Assembly (NCBI GenBank): GCA_963281255.1
Contig: OY725488.1
Location: forward strand, 3,929,925 to 3,993,924
Direction: 5' to 3'
DNA length: 64,000 bases
Origin: Aphrocallistes beatrix
Lineage: Eukaryota > Porifera > Hexactinellida > Sceptrulophora > Aphrocallistidae
Positions 36,111 through 47,870 of the stretch are shown here, one piece after another (position 1 is the stretch's first letter; every line of letters starts with the position of its first letter). The notes under the pieces were generated by a model. The model did no database searches. It was not told the origin of the DNA and was given only the letters and a program-made list of their open reading frames with translations. A program made the position numbers and the translations under genes.

Positions 36111-37728
36111 TTGAATGGAATATTCAATTGTTAAAGGGATACGAATAAAGTCTTTGATATATTTATCAGATTGGTATAGGTATACCAAATTAAATAATAA
36201 TATTTACCTCCAATGTACTCTTGCTAAGCAATGTAATTGTCTCGGATTGGCAAAAATTACTACTCAAAAGTCGCTGTTAGAGATTACAAAAGCGCATACC
36301 GTAAACTGGGGCGACTTTGGCCCTAAGAGGTGACTTTGTCCCACAATAGCAATTTAATAAAATATACTCAAACTTATTAATCAATGTAATCACATTGCTA
36401 ATATGTTGGATGAAACTCTCTTTGAAAAGCATCGTAAGACTTTTTTATGACTTTTTTTCTACACATCACTCTTATTGGTTGTTGGTTTCATTGTACAAAT
36501 GCTCTTCACCATTAAATTAGAAAATTAGGGCTTGGTAAGCATTACTTAATTAACAAAAGCTTTCATAAAATCGTCCATCAGTTGATGGCGATACCATTTT
36601 TTCCTGAAGAAGAAATTCATCCAACTTACTCTAGAATTTATCTAGAGTTAGAAGGAGTAATTTATTTAGTGTTGGAACTAATGAGTTCATTCAAAAACAA
36701 TTTTATTATAGCCTGGATTGATGGGTCAAAGCTTGTCTCTTTTTTACAATGAAGTTACAATCAATAATGGCGCAGAATCCTACAATACTTTAAAATCTAA
36801 CATAAAAACAAATAATCCGAACCCAAGTAACTTCATGTCAGCGATGGATTAATTATTGTCTGACTATGATTTAGAACTACGAGGTTAGATGAAGGGTTAG
36901 AAATTACAACAATGCGCAAACTTAAGAGTCGTAAAATGCTGATCTCAGAATACAATACGAAACAAAGTACCTAATCAAAGTATATTAACCTCTTGACTAT
37001 ATCAACGCAAGTTCATTAACGATTGGAAGTCAAAATGTAAGTATAAAAAATATATCAAGTGACCAAATAGGACTCTTAGATGAGGAAGAACCAGAATAAT
37101 CGAGAGATGATAAATTTAGAGAACTCAAGTATCAAGTATGCCTTAGGAAGCAAGGAGAAATTTTTGCCTTTTTGCATTGAAGTTATTCGCATACTGGACT
37201 TTTGCGAAAGCTGTGCAAAAATATTACAGCATTGAAACTAAAACATTCCAGTAACATAATTTAATTAGCGATTCAATTTACTCTAATTATATATTTCCAA
37301 GCTATTTATTCTATATATTCATTTTATATCTACTTTTTAGGTTTTTTATTTCATATTCATTATCCGATTTGCTCATCTTATTTATGTATTTATTCTATTC
37401 ATTCATTTCTATGATTGAATAGAATAAATACATTATTATTCTGTCATATTTCACATTTATTAAATGCTTATGTGTAGTAATTCTGATTCCTAATTAACGC
37501 ATGGGTTTTCTGAGTTATTCCTAATTAATAGGTTCCTATTTCATAGGTTTTAGTACTATTCATCCTTTAGAATTAATTTCGAACGCCAAAAATCAGCATT
37601 CTGTGCCTGGCAGTTTCTTCAATCAATTTTTTACATTTCGGTATCTGTTGCTTCACCGAAATCATGCTAATATTGCATTTGTAATACTTCTTATAGTAAG
37701 GAATCTTATTTATAAATTTTCAGTCGTG
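36111..37728. other. Intronic sequence, nothing firmly recognised
   Basis: At about 36300 there is a gtaaactggggcgactttgg motif that looks like one end of a DNA-transposon MITE, but I find no partner end. 36500-37200 has only broken short frames. Confidence 0.35.
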
Positions 37729-37730
37729 TA

Positions 37731-38284
37731 CTGGTATCCCTCGCCGTTCGTGGGGGTTACGTTCCTGAGAATTTTCGCGAATGGCAAAATCGCGAACGGC
37801 AAGACGTTAGTTCAATGAGAATAGTGGGGTTACGTTCCTAGATTATAAAAACGACGCTAGATACTGTTTGCTAAATACGTTATTGATTCAATAGTTAAGC
37901 TGTAATACTGATACTTGTACAAACACTTGCATAAGTGAAAAGGTAGTAATAAATGAAGTGATAAATGAAAGATATAGATACCCTAGTAGCAAACCTAAGT
38001 ACCATATCTAAAATAGCAAAGTCTAGCCTTACAATCACCAACCAATTTCCTCTTAGGAATGATGTAATTATTAAGTAGAAAATTATAAGTATAGAAAAAA
38101 TAGAAACAGTAAATGATATTGCCAGGATAATATGTAGATACGTATAAGGTTATGAACTTATGGTAGCCTGAACAGAGTAACGAAAACCGCGAATAGTCGA
38201 GGGAACGAGTCGCGAATGGCAAAACAAGACTCAAAAAACTTGAATAGTCGAATAGTCGAAACCGCGAACGGCGAGGGCTGCCTG
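37731..38284. mobile_element. Pogo/Tc1-type MITE 'GCCGTTCGC family', copy 1, 554 bp
   Basis: It begins ctggtatccctcgccgttcg and ends cggcgagggctgcctg, flanked by TA (37729-37730, 38285-38286). Internal gcgaatggcaaaatcgcg motifs pair with cgcgaatggcaaaacaag near the other end. Sister copies at 42610-43076 and 45507-46080. Confidence 0.82.
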
Positions 38285-38449
38285 TACTTGTTTCTTAATT
38301 AGCAATATGTCCAGTAATTGTTCTCCACTTTGGCAATTCTTTTCAATCAGTGCAGTTGTTAAGCCGAAATACCGAAATTCGCTTTCGGCATTTCGGTGGA
38401 AAAGTTTTGTTTCGATAAAATCCTGGTTACGGTCCTTCACTAATTATTA

Positions 38450-38800
38450 TAGGGAAGTGATGAGTCATCATTTTTTGATGATAATTGCATCATATGTGAG
38501 ACGTGTTAGTATACAAATTTCTTTTAAAATTTCAGCCTTCTATTTCCTATAATGGCTGAGTTATGCCCGAATAACTGTGTTGCTTAACTTTTAAAAATGT
38601 GACAATGACGTCATAATTCCATGCTGAGTCGACATTTTGCTCTGAGCTCAGAACTTACTGGAGCCATAGCCAAAAGTCCTCCTACATGCCAAAAATCAGC
38701 TTTCTGCGCCCAGCAGTTTCTTCAATCAATTCGTTGCAGATATATATATATATATATATATACAAACATTAATCGAGTTTTAATAGTAAGGATATATATA
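38450..38800 (+). repeat. GC-headed repeat, body and tail only
   Basis: It contains gtgatgagtcatcat, the uninterrupted TTAA site (about 38584-38587) that is occupied in the copy at 26885-27609, the tail cttcaatcaattcgttgc, a TA run (38739-38761), and the end motif aatcgagttttaatagtaag. Confidence 0.7.
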
Positions 38801-38814
38801 TGTAATATACTTTG

Positions 38815-39156
38815 ATATGATGTTTGTATCTGGTAATGATAGTATATTTCTAAGGTCTATCGTATACATATTTTGATTTATAGGTCTATTTAACATCTTA
38901 ACAGTGTTAAAACTGGCCTTCTCAGCGACATACGCGGCCGTGTATTAAGTAGGCAATGGTTTCATACATGTGTTATTACTGACACCATGATTTATTAATC
39001 ATATTGTTGAAAACCAGCTTCCAGATCACTGGATATGTTTTAATTAATTCTCAATAATATTCATATAATTATTTATATATAACTTTTTAAAATATTTACG
39101 TATTTTAAATGCAATCATCCCTTCTGACGATACTTAATAAAATGTTTTCGTTTTAG
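38815..39156. other. Unique intron sequence before PFK exon 2
   Basis: AT-rich, ending in the acceptor tract at 39147-39156. No elements seen. Confidence 0.5.
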
Positions 39157-39432
39157 GATCAGACTAATCCTCTTCATCTACTTTCTTCGAAAGACCATTT
39201 TTTGAACATTATTGGTATTGTAGGTTCCATTGATAATGACATGTGCGATAATGACATGACAATAGGAACTGATTCTGCTCTTCATCGGATTATGGAAGCT
39301 GCTGATTCAATAAGCAGTACAGCTGGTAGCCATCAGCGCGTATTCATTATTGAAGTCATGGGGAAGAGATGTGGGCACCTTGCATTAATGTCTGCTTTAG
39401 CTACTGATGCCGATTATGTATTCCTTCCTGAG
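39157..39432 (+). CDS. PFK: 6-phosphofructokinase, coding exon 2
   Basis: 92 codons, phase 0 at both ends (AG 39155-39156; GT 39433). They continue the N-terminal catalytic half. [15 protein letters not shown] (the Asp of SIDND at gene residue 159 is the expected catalytic base) is followed by [18 protein letters not shown], then [17 protein letters not shown], where HQR supplies a fructose 6-phosphate-binding Arg and VMG lies at the active site, and finally ADYVFLPE. Joined to exon 1 through a short divergent linker, the spacing equals that of animal PFKs. Two family positions are slightly changed ([11 protein letters not shown] instead of VMGRHCGYLAL). Every active-site residue I can check is intact. 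Confidence 0.94.
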
Positions 39433-40019
39433 GTATATTGATGTTACTATTTTAAATTATTTGATTGTCAGCTCAAAGGTAATTAAAACGCCATTCGCTC
39501 GCTGATAATGACTATATTGATTGAAACCTTTAGTGGCTTCAATGCACTTACGTAGTAAAAATTTAAGTATATTTATGCAAATCGACACAGAATGTTTTAG
39601 TTTTTCATGACTGGCTTAGAATCATGAAACGATACCGTTTTTAGGAATTATAGTGTTCTAAAGTTCTCCGGAAATCTAAATTAATTTTAAAAATATCTGA
39701 AATATCATTTAGGTTCATTTAAAAAACACTATCTTAAAAATATGCTCATATGATGATCAATTTAAAATTGAAACGATTTTGCGTTGATTCACATCAAATA
39801 AAACAAATTTGCTGGGAATCTATGTTGCCACAAACGGTTGGATTTCGGAAATTTGGCTTTAAATCCAATTCAAACTAATGATCCATTTGTCCAATTTGGC
39901 TCCCCAACCTTTTTGTTTTATTTGTGCTTAAGTTTAAAATGTTCTTTCTGAAAATGAAGCTATTTTTGAATTTAAAAAATATGTATATTTACCAAATGCT
40001 ATCTTTAAATCTTATATAT

Positions 40020-40735
40020 TGAAACGCTAGGATGTTTTTGAATTGTATGTTTGTCCGAATTGATTGTAGAATTGCCAAGTAGTAGGATTTGAAAATTGGC
40101 ATATAGGTATCAAATGATGAGTCAACGATTAACAAACACAAAATTTGAAACCATTTTTTACACCTTTTCTATACAACAAGCGCACTTTGCTTGCTTGTGC
40201 TGCGCAACTGGCTAACATTTTGTGTCCGCCAGAGCTGTCTTTTAGACACCTAGGCACACAATGATTAATTATAAGATAGATAAGATCTCTAAATACGTCT
40301 GTCTTACCGTTATAATCGATATCACTCAAAAATCACCAAATTTGTCAAATTTTTAATTTTTGATGCGTAATGATGAAGTTATAATAGAGTGATGAGTCAT
40401 CGTCTTTTAATGATAGTTGTATAATATGTTAAGAATATTAATATACACATTCACTTAAAATTTCAGCCTTCTATCCCCCAAAATGGTTGAGTTATAGTCG
40501 AAAAGCTGAAATTTCAAATTATAACAAAGGTCAATGACGTCATAATTCCATGATGAGTCGTAATTTTCGTCTGAATTCAGTACTTAGTCATGCATAGCCG
40601 CAAGACTCTCACATCCCAAAATCATTTTTGTACCTGGCAGTCTCTTTAATCATTTCGTTACAGAGAAATATAATATACACAATCAAATTAATACACATTA
40701 ATCGTGTTTTATTAGTAAGGATATATAATATGTAA
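40020..40735 (+). repeat. GC-headed repeat fused to Helitron-like leader
   Basis: 40020-40175 (aggatgtttttgaattgtatg, tgtttgtccgaattga, cacaccttttctatacaa) matches the Helitron leader at 58070-58240. At 40180 it passes straight into the GC-headed repeat (gcactttgcttgcttgtgct, tgtgtccgcca), then the body and tail, and ends with aatcgtgttttattagtaag at about 40715. Confidence 0.65.
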
Positions 40736-40934
40736 CTACACTCTCACGATCGAAAACTCCTTCTATTATAGGCTAATTTTACATATGCAATTCTTTGTTC
40801 GCGATTTACTTTACATAAATGGCGTTTGAGTCTTTTGTAGACACGTAATTATAACACATCACGTTACCCACAACAACACGTAGCCCCAATAAAAGTATTA
40901 TATTCACCATTTAGAATATATCCAAAAGAGGTGA

Positions 40935-41275
40935 GTGAATATTTGCAGTTGTTACTCAATTTGTAAACAGAGAAGTATTTCTGACTCTGCAGACCGGGTA
41001 GCAGATATGTTTCAAAACGCCCCTGCTTTTACCGGAGTTTCAGGTGCTGTTGATCTTTTTCAAGCACCAGCTGAGAACTATGAGATTCAAATAGCATCAA
41101 CAGTATCGGCTGCAGGCCCGTTGAATTTAAAGGTACTCCAATTTTAGAGTCTCCAGCAGAAGTTAAAATCCCGACAGCAATATAAGACATCAAAGATTCG
41201 AAAGAGAATGCGAACTGTTAATGAGTAAGATGATTTGGTAGAGTTCTCGAAGCCTGCAGACTTACTCCCATTCAG
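40935..41275 (+). pseudogene. Harbinger Myb/SANT gene fragment
   Basis: Around 41155-41265 the codons KLKSRQQYKTSK, KRMRTVNE and KPADLLP match the C-terminal half of the gene at 15720-16337. The upstream segment with SADRVADMFQNAPAFTGVSG probably belongs to the same gene but is missing from the other copy. No TIRs remain; sequence from 41280 to about 41760 is diverged family X. Confidence 0.5.
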
Positions 41276-42609
41276 TATTAAAATGATGATCTGGCATACC
41301 AAAAAGAAGTTATAGATATGGGATTCCGGAGGATGTTATCCGACGTGGTCTTTTTGGGGTCACCAGTCATGCTGACAGGTTTATTACACTATTGAATGTT
41401 TAATGGTGTGAAAATTTGATATGCCATATTTTGAAGTTTTGAACTGCTATTAGATGTTGTTGAATAAGAATGTTTGCAAAAGCTATTTAATTTTATGACA
41501 CAGTTAATACTAAAGAGAATTGGGGATTTATACATAATTCTTTTTAGATCCAATTTTTTGAGGATATTTTTATAACACCTATAATTCGGATAACATTTCG
41601 TCAATTCAACATAGAAACGAAGATTCAACAGTTTCTGATAGATTTCGACGCTGAGCAACTCCGGTACATAAAACCTTTTGATAATACGAGTAAAATCAGG
41701 AGAGGAGATGTCTGAGAAGATCTCAAGTACAGCTTTGTTAACCATATCTCATACATTTTGATTTGCATTAACACCTTTTATCATGGGCCAAATGATAAAA
41801 AAGTAAAATTTTGACTGAAAAATTATATAACTAAGCACGTTTGATAGACACTAATCCAGACACTAATCCATCAAAAGTTGAAAAGCATTTTTACTCACAT
41901 AATGATAAATCCCTTTTTCTCTTCTTTCGGATGATATCAATTTCATCTAAATCGGACGTTGAGAAGGTTCTCAAATATCAAGTTGAATTGTGTAATCAGT
42001 CAATTACTACTATATCAACTTCTCACTCCTTTTGAAACAATATGTTATGCAGAGCATTATGAACGCTCTTCCGAGAGCAATGCTCCTTTTAATTCCTGAG
42101 AAATGTGAGCACGCTCGATTTTTATAATGATAGCCAAAGTTTGGAGCGCGCTTTTCGCAGAGTACTTAATTGATGAATGTTTTAAATATGCAAACTCGCT
42201 ATGAAGGTTAAGCAACTACTGGAGTTTGAAAATTAGAAAATTGTGTGAAAACACTCATTTAAAATCATGAGAATGTTGAGATTTAGTATTCGAATCCAAA
42301 AATTCCCCCATATGCCCTTCTTTGGTTTTGAAAACCTTAATACCCCACTTGTTCAGTCAATATTGAAAATAAAAAAAATTACAACCTTAAATCATTGTTG
42401 TCCACTTTAACTCAAGCACAAGAAGAAGGTTATTGATGTTATTTAATAATCTCAATCAAAAAGACGCAGAATTGTCTCCTCTAAAAAATAACTAGTTTAG
42501 AATGATTAAACTTGACCTCACAGTTATGGCGTTTTAGGTAAAAAGTTATCCAGTTTTAGGATTTTTGCTCTAAATGGTTTCAATTGTGATTAAAGTCACT
42601 TTTCTTATA

Positions 42610-43076
42610 CAGGTAACCCTCGCCGTTCGCAGGTTTGCCATTCGCGGATGAATTTTTGAGTCTTGTTTTGCTATTCGCGACTCGTTCCCTCGACTATTCG
42701 CGGTTTTCGTTACTCTCTTCAGTAGTTTATGGACTAGCATAAGTCCATAACCTTATACGTATCTACAATTTAGGTTTAGTACTAAAGGCTAGACTTTACT
42801 GTTTAGGTATGGTACTTAGGTTTGCTACTAGGGGATCTATATCTTTTATTTATCACTTCATTTATTACTACCATTTACTTGTGCCAGTGTTTGTATGAGT
42901 ATTACGGATCAACTATTGAATCAATAACGTATTTAGCAAACAGTATCTAGCGTCTTTTTTATAATCTAGGAACGTAACCCCACCATTCTCATTTAACTAA
43001 CGTCTTGCCGTTCGCGATTTTGCCATTCGCGACAATTCTCAGGAACGTAACCCCCACGAACGGCGAGGGATACCTG
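42610..43076. mobile_element. Pogo/Tc1-type MITE 'GCCGTTCGC family', copy 2, 467 bp
   Basis: The TIRs caggtaaccctcgccgttcg and, inverted, caggtatccctcgccgttcg are flanked by TA at 42608-42609 and 43077-43078. It is in opposite orientation to copies 1 and 3. Noncoding. Confidence 0.85.
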
Positions 43077-43879
43077 TATTCTTAATCAGTTATTTTAAAA
43101 GTGACAATTATAAATCGTTTTCAATCATTCAATTAAGATCAGACCCAATCATTTTTTCATTTTCACAATAGATTAATTTAAATTGCTACTGTCTCATCAC
43201 TATGGTAAGTTTATCATATACCTGTGAAAGTATGCAAATCAATATAATCTAGTTGTAATGCATCATTTTAACAAATTTAGTTTGGTATGAATACACATGA
43301 ATAAACCCTAATGGAATGAATATAAAACATTAACTGTTGGAAAAGTCAATTTCGAGTGAAATATGATACAAATGGTGAAGTGATAATATCTATGAAGCTA
43401 GAAAACTAATTAGAAGATGAAATTGAAAAATGATAGCAATTGATTTATTCCTGTTATAGTGTTATTATATAATTATTATAATATATTCTTACTTGATATA
43501 AACCAGTTTATAATATTGCAGAAATTTATTAAAGATGCATATGTTTTGTAAACAATTGTTTTTAGAATAGCAATACTTTAGGAAAGAAAACGGCATTTTA
43601 ATGAATAAGTAAATAATAAATAATTACTAAAGCTAATGCAATCTTGGGAAGAAAGACGTTTTAACAGAATATTCCTAAACACCGAGCTTAGATTAACTTT
43701 TATCATAAAACCAATCTTCTTCTTTTATTGATACAACATTACTAACACATAAAATGACACAACATATCATAAGAATTACATTCAACCTACTTAAGAATGT
43801 TCTCTGAAATCTCAGAAGTATCCTCATCATTTCAATCTTGGCATATGGCTCGACAACACCCTCTCAATGTCTGCTCAGG

Positions 43880-44801
43880 GCAGCAAAGTTGCCTCCTCCT
43901 GCTTCCGCTGCATCTATAACATCCGGTGTATTAGGAAGTATCTCTAGGGAAGTCTGTGAAAAGAATACAAGTCATTTCGCACCTAAACCATTTCGTACTT
44001 AATTGCAATTTCGTACCAAACACAATTTCGTACCTAATACAATTTCGTACTCATTACAATTTCGTACCTAACACAATTTCGTACCTAATACAATTTCGTA
44101 CTCATTACAATTTCGTATTTATAAAAACACAGTTTCGTATTTATAAAAACACAATTTCGTATTTATAAAAACACAATTTCGTTTTTATCAAAACACAGTT
44201 TCGTATTTATAAAAACACAATTTCGTATTTATAAAAACACAATTTCGTATTTATGAAAACACAATTTCGTATTTATAAAAACACAATTTCGTTTTTATGA
44301 AAACACAATTTCGTATTTATAAAAACACAATTTCGTTTTTATCAAAACACAATTTCGTGTTTATAAAAACACAAATCTGAAAGCGTATTGAGTACGAAAG
44401 AGTATTGGGTACGAAAGTGTATTGGGTACGAAAGTGTATTGGGTACGAAAGTGTATTGGGTACGAAAGTGTATTGGGTACGAAAGTGTATTGGGTACGAA
44501 AGTGTCATAATTAAGGTACGAAAGAGTGTTGGGTACGAAGTGACCGATACCCTGTGAAACACTCGTTAATTCTCTTATCACATCTCGTCTTGATTACTGT
44601 AACAGCCTCTTGTATGGTTGCCCATCATCTCTCTTTGCTCGACTCCAGCGAGTCCAGAACAGCGTAGCCAGGCTTATCTACAATGTCTCCCGTACGTTCT
44701 CAGTTTCTCCTCTTCTTATCAACTTCTACTGGCTGCCTGTTAAACATCGCATCCTCTTCAAAAATCTCCTCATAACTTATCATCCAAATCATACGGGTTA
44801 A
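43880..44801 (+). pseudogene. LINE reverse-transcriptase C-terminal fragment, split by a MITE
   Basis: Before the insertion, codons near 43892-43940 read SSCFRCIYNIRCIRKYL. After it, from about 44560, LITSRLDYCNSLLYGCPSS, RLQRVQNSVARLIYN and FYWLPVKHRILFKNLLITYH follow. This is the thumb/C-terminal part shared by CR1/L2/Jockey-like non-LTR retrotransposons. The MULE-type MITE 43963-44551 interrupts it; reading across the duplicated ctgtgaaa restores the family order. A stop near 43942 and truncation show it is dead. Confidence 0.75.
43963..44551. mobile_element. MULE-type MITE built of tandem repeats, 589 bp
   Basis: The ends gaatacaagtcatttcgcac and, inverted, gggtatcggtcacttcgtac are flanked by a 9-bp TSD ctgtgaaaa/ctgtgaaac (43954-43962, 44552-44560). 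The left two thirds is an array of acaatttcgtac and of a 21-bp aaaacacaatttcgtatttat unit (43980-44375). The right end is an array of the 17-bp gtattgggtacgaaagt (44385-44540). The two array types are inverted relatives. The design is like the TIRs of the MULE at 10048-14996. Confidence 0.78.
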
Positions 44802-45180
44802 GTATCCACACGATCGGGGTATTTTTCATGTAATAAAAAATCACATAGTTCATTATGTTCAGTTACATCCATTACTCTCCAAGTAGATGTTAATTATTCA
44901 GTTTATTAGTTAATATATTTTTTAAGGAACGTAATTTTGTTGTGATCACCGTATATGTTGTTTAGCACCGAATTACTCTTGAGGTTCACAAGTGTGTCGT
45001 AAGCGAATTTTAATGTATTCAACATGATTATTTTCTAACTACGTAGTAGTAGTAATTGTCATCGAAATGTGTTCACATTTGAAGCATAAATGTGTAGAGG
45101 TAAGTACTATGATGATAAGCATCTGATGATTCATGATGCTAGTGTGATTTTCCAGGTCAAGAATGAGTATTCAGTATAAG

Positions 45181-45222
45181 GGGGGTCATTTTTCTATGCT
45201 GATGCATAGGAAAATGACCCCC
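45181..45222. repeat. 42-bp near-perfect hairpin
   Basis: gggggtcatttttctatgc, a tgat loop, and the inverse with one mismatch. Two further gggggtcat boxes follow at about 45250-45280. Function unknown; it could be a MITE remnant. Confidence 0.7.
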
Positions 45223-45506
45223 ACTGGAGTATCCATGGTCTCTCTATTAAGGGGGTCATAATTCTATGGGGGTCAAAAATCTATGCAACAGGACTAATGA
45301 TTCAGACATTTAAATTCCATTGAATTATGAAAGATCGAGATAACTAAGAGCTAGTTCTATCTACATTAGATAAATAAAAATGCCTCAAAAACTAGAAAAA
45401 ATAATATTAAAAGTATCCACATATAGTAATCATGTCAAAAAATAGTTCATTTTAGAAAAATCACATCTTACAGGTTAAGGGAGATTTTTTAATAGAATTT
45501 TAAATA

Positions 45507-46080
45507 CAAGTATCCCTCGCCGTTCGCGGGGGTTACGTTCCTGAGATTTGCCGCGAATGGCAAAATCGCGAACGGCAAGACGTTAGTTCAATGAGAATCG
45601 TAGGGTAACGTTCCTAGATTATAAAAACGACGCTAGATACAGTTTACTAAATCCGTTATTGATTCAATAGTTAAGCTGTAATACTGATACAAACACTGGC
45701 ACAAGTGAAATAGTGATAATAAATGAAGTGATAAATGAAAGATATAGATCCCCTAGCTACAAGCCTAAGTACCATACCTAAATAGTAATGTCTAGCCTTT
45801 CAATCACCAACCGACTTCCTTTTATGCATGATGTAATTATTTAGTAGAAAAAATATAGCATACGTAGAAACAATAGAGTCTAGTATTAGTATAGAGCAAT
45901 AGAAACAGTAAATGCAATTGCCAGGATAATATGGAGATACGTATAAGGTTATGGACTTATGGTAGCTCATGAAACTACTGAAGAGAGTAACGAAAACCGC
46001 GAATAGTCGAGGGAACAAGTCGCGAATAGCAAAACAAGACTCAAAAAAAATTCCGTGAATAGTCGAAACCGCGAACGACC
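45507..46080. mobile_element. Pogo/Tc1-type MITE 'GCCGTTCGC family', copy 3
   Basis: The left end caagtatccctcgccgttcg follows TA. The right end fades at gaaaccgcgaacgacc, lacking the terminal gcgagggat block, so it is truncated or diverged. The interior aligns end to end with copy 1. Confidence 0.75.
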
Positions 46081-46792
46081 TTTAACTAAACGGAAAGTGA
46101 GTTAAATATGTGTTTGAACTAAACATAGTTTTTGAAATTGAATTCGCTGCCAACTTCTTACTCGTCCAGGAGGATCATGAGGATCAAGTAATATCAGTCA
46201 TTGTCAAATAATAAAAGGTTTAGTGATTATAAATGTGAGAAAATGGATAAAATAGGTAGATGGGTTAGATAGAATGATAATACGTAAAAGGGGAATGAAA
46301 GGTATAGTTTTTGGATAAATGAAAAATGGATATTTGTATTATATTAAAACGATTGATCATAGCATTCTATACATAAGTCAATGGCAGTCACTATTTTTCT
46401 TTGAACAGGGATTGGTTAGTATATTCAAATTTACATTGATCCATTATACGTTTATGATTAATTAAGCATTTTAACTCACAAATATGACCATTCATTGTCA
46501 AGACATATTTGATATTTGTAATTATTTTTATTCTAGAGAAAACAAATATGACATAATATAAATATCGGATTACTTATATTATGTATGTTTAGCAGCCATA
46601 AAGCAAAAATGGCCGTCTAATAAGGATTCTCCATGCATACGTACATGCTATCCCTAACTGCCAAATAGGGACTCTGACTGACCCTTGCATGAAGAACTAT
46701 AAATATTATATGCAATACTCATTTACAAAATTGATTTCGCTATTTTGTAGTCGTTGTCATTTCATCGTGCACAGAGACATTTACATTTCATC

Positions 46793-47127
46793 GTGTACAA
46801 GAATTAGAAAGATGCATAGTTGTAGACAGCCCTAATAATATCAGTGGTTCTTTAACTAGGGTACTAGAGGTACACAAGTGTAACGTAGGGTATTTGGGGT
46901 ACAGAATTAACCGCTACCTGTGAATATGAGTTGAATCGTGAACTGTATTTATCTACTTCTTTGGTTTCTGAACAAATAATAATCTGTGTTGTTTAAAAAC
47001 AAAAAAACAGGTTAATTCTGACAAATACCCTACGTTACACTGGTGTACCTCTAGTACCCTAGTTAAAGAACCACTGATATTATTAGGGCTGTCTACAACT
47101 ACGTATCTTTCTAATGCTTGTACACAA
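46793..47127. repeat. Inverted repeat with arms of about 118 bp
   Basis: 46793-46911 is mirrored at 47011-47127 (gacagccctaataatatcag against ctgatattattagggctgtc). The flanks carry tatggcggccatatt motifs (47160-47265). No TSD was identified. Confidence 0.75.
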
Positions 47128-47340
47128 CTGTCCCACAAATCTTGTACACAAGTGTCATACTCCCCTTATTTGGCGGCCATATTCACTTATATGTCGGCTA
47201 GATCCTTATATGGCGGCCATATTTGCTTATATGTCGGCCGCCGACATATAAGTAATCCGTATAAATATTAAGCTCATAAAAATACAAAATACAAATTGGA
47301 TTTCGAGAAGTACTAATGAGACGAACTTCTACTTCTTGAT

Positions 47341-47669
47341 GGCAGACTATGGATTGACTTAGTCTCAGGCAGACTTGACTTAGCTTGAGAGGCAGACTTG
47401 ACTTAGTTGAGACAGACTTAACTTAGCTTGACATAGACTTGACTTGGCTTGAGACAGACTTGACTTAGCTTGAGATAGACTTGACTTAGCTTGAGAGACA
47501 GATTTGACTTAGCTTGAGAGACAGACTTGACTTAGTTTGAGAGACAGACTTGACTTAGTTTGAGAGACAGACTTGACTTAGCTAGAGGATAAACTTGACT
47601 TACTTGAGACAGATTTGACTTAGCTTGATATGGATTTGGCTTCGCTTGAGAGACAGACTTGACCTGAGA
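47341..47669. repeat. Minisatellite, unit about 21-25 bp
   Basis: About 14 imperfect copies of a gacttgacttagcttgaga-type unit. On the minus strand it opens a repetitive frame that I consider non-genic. Confidence 0.88.
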
Positions 47670-47870
47670 CGTCATAAGGGAACAATATACTTCTACGAGT
47701 AGTAAGGAATAATCACATACTCTGGCCTTCCAATAGGCTATAGTCACACATTTCGTACCTCTACAGCATGATGAAGTTGACTAAATAAACAAATAATAAT
47801 ATTAGATTAGTTCTTGAATTTAACAAGTTTATTATTATCATGTTTCAATACTACGGTAGTGCATTATATA

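Larger units (their letters stand above)
21193..39156 (+). other. PFK intron 1, about 18.0 kb
   Basis: GT (21193) to AG (39155-39156, after a ttttag tract), phase 0. It is packed with transposons described separately. 21193-21545, and the stretches between listed elements, show nothing I recognise. Confidence 0.88.

Noticed and set aside
36298..36345. gtaaactggggcgactttgg motif as a complete MITE
   Set aside because: Only one end found; without a partner end or TSD it cannot be called an element.
43956..44581. Several overlapping frames with FRTQYTFVPN-like repeats
   Set aside because: They are translations of the tandem arrays in the MULE-type MITE, without start context or conservation.
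47532..47747. 71-codon minus-strand frame with repeated SQ/AKS motifs
   Set aside because: A minisatellite translated in one frame.
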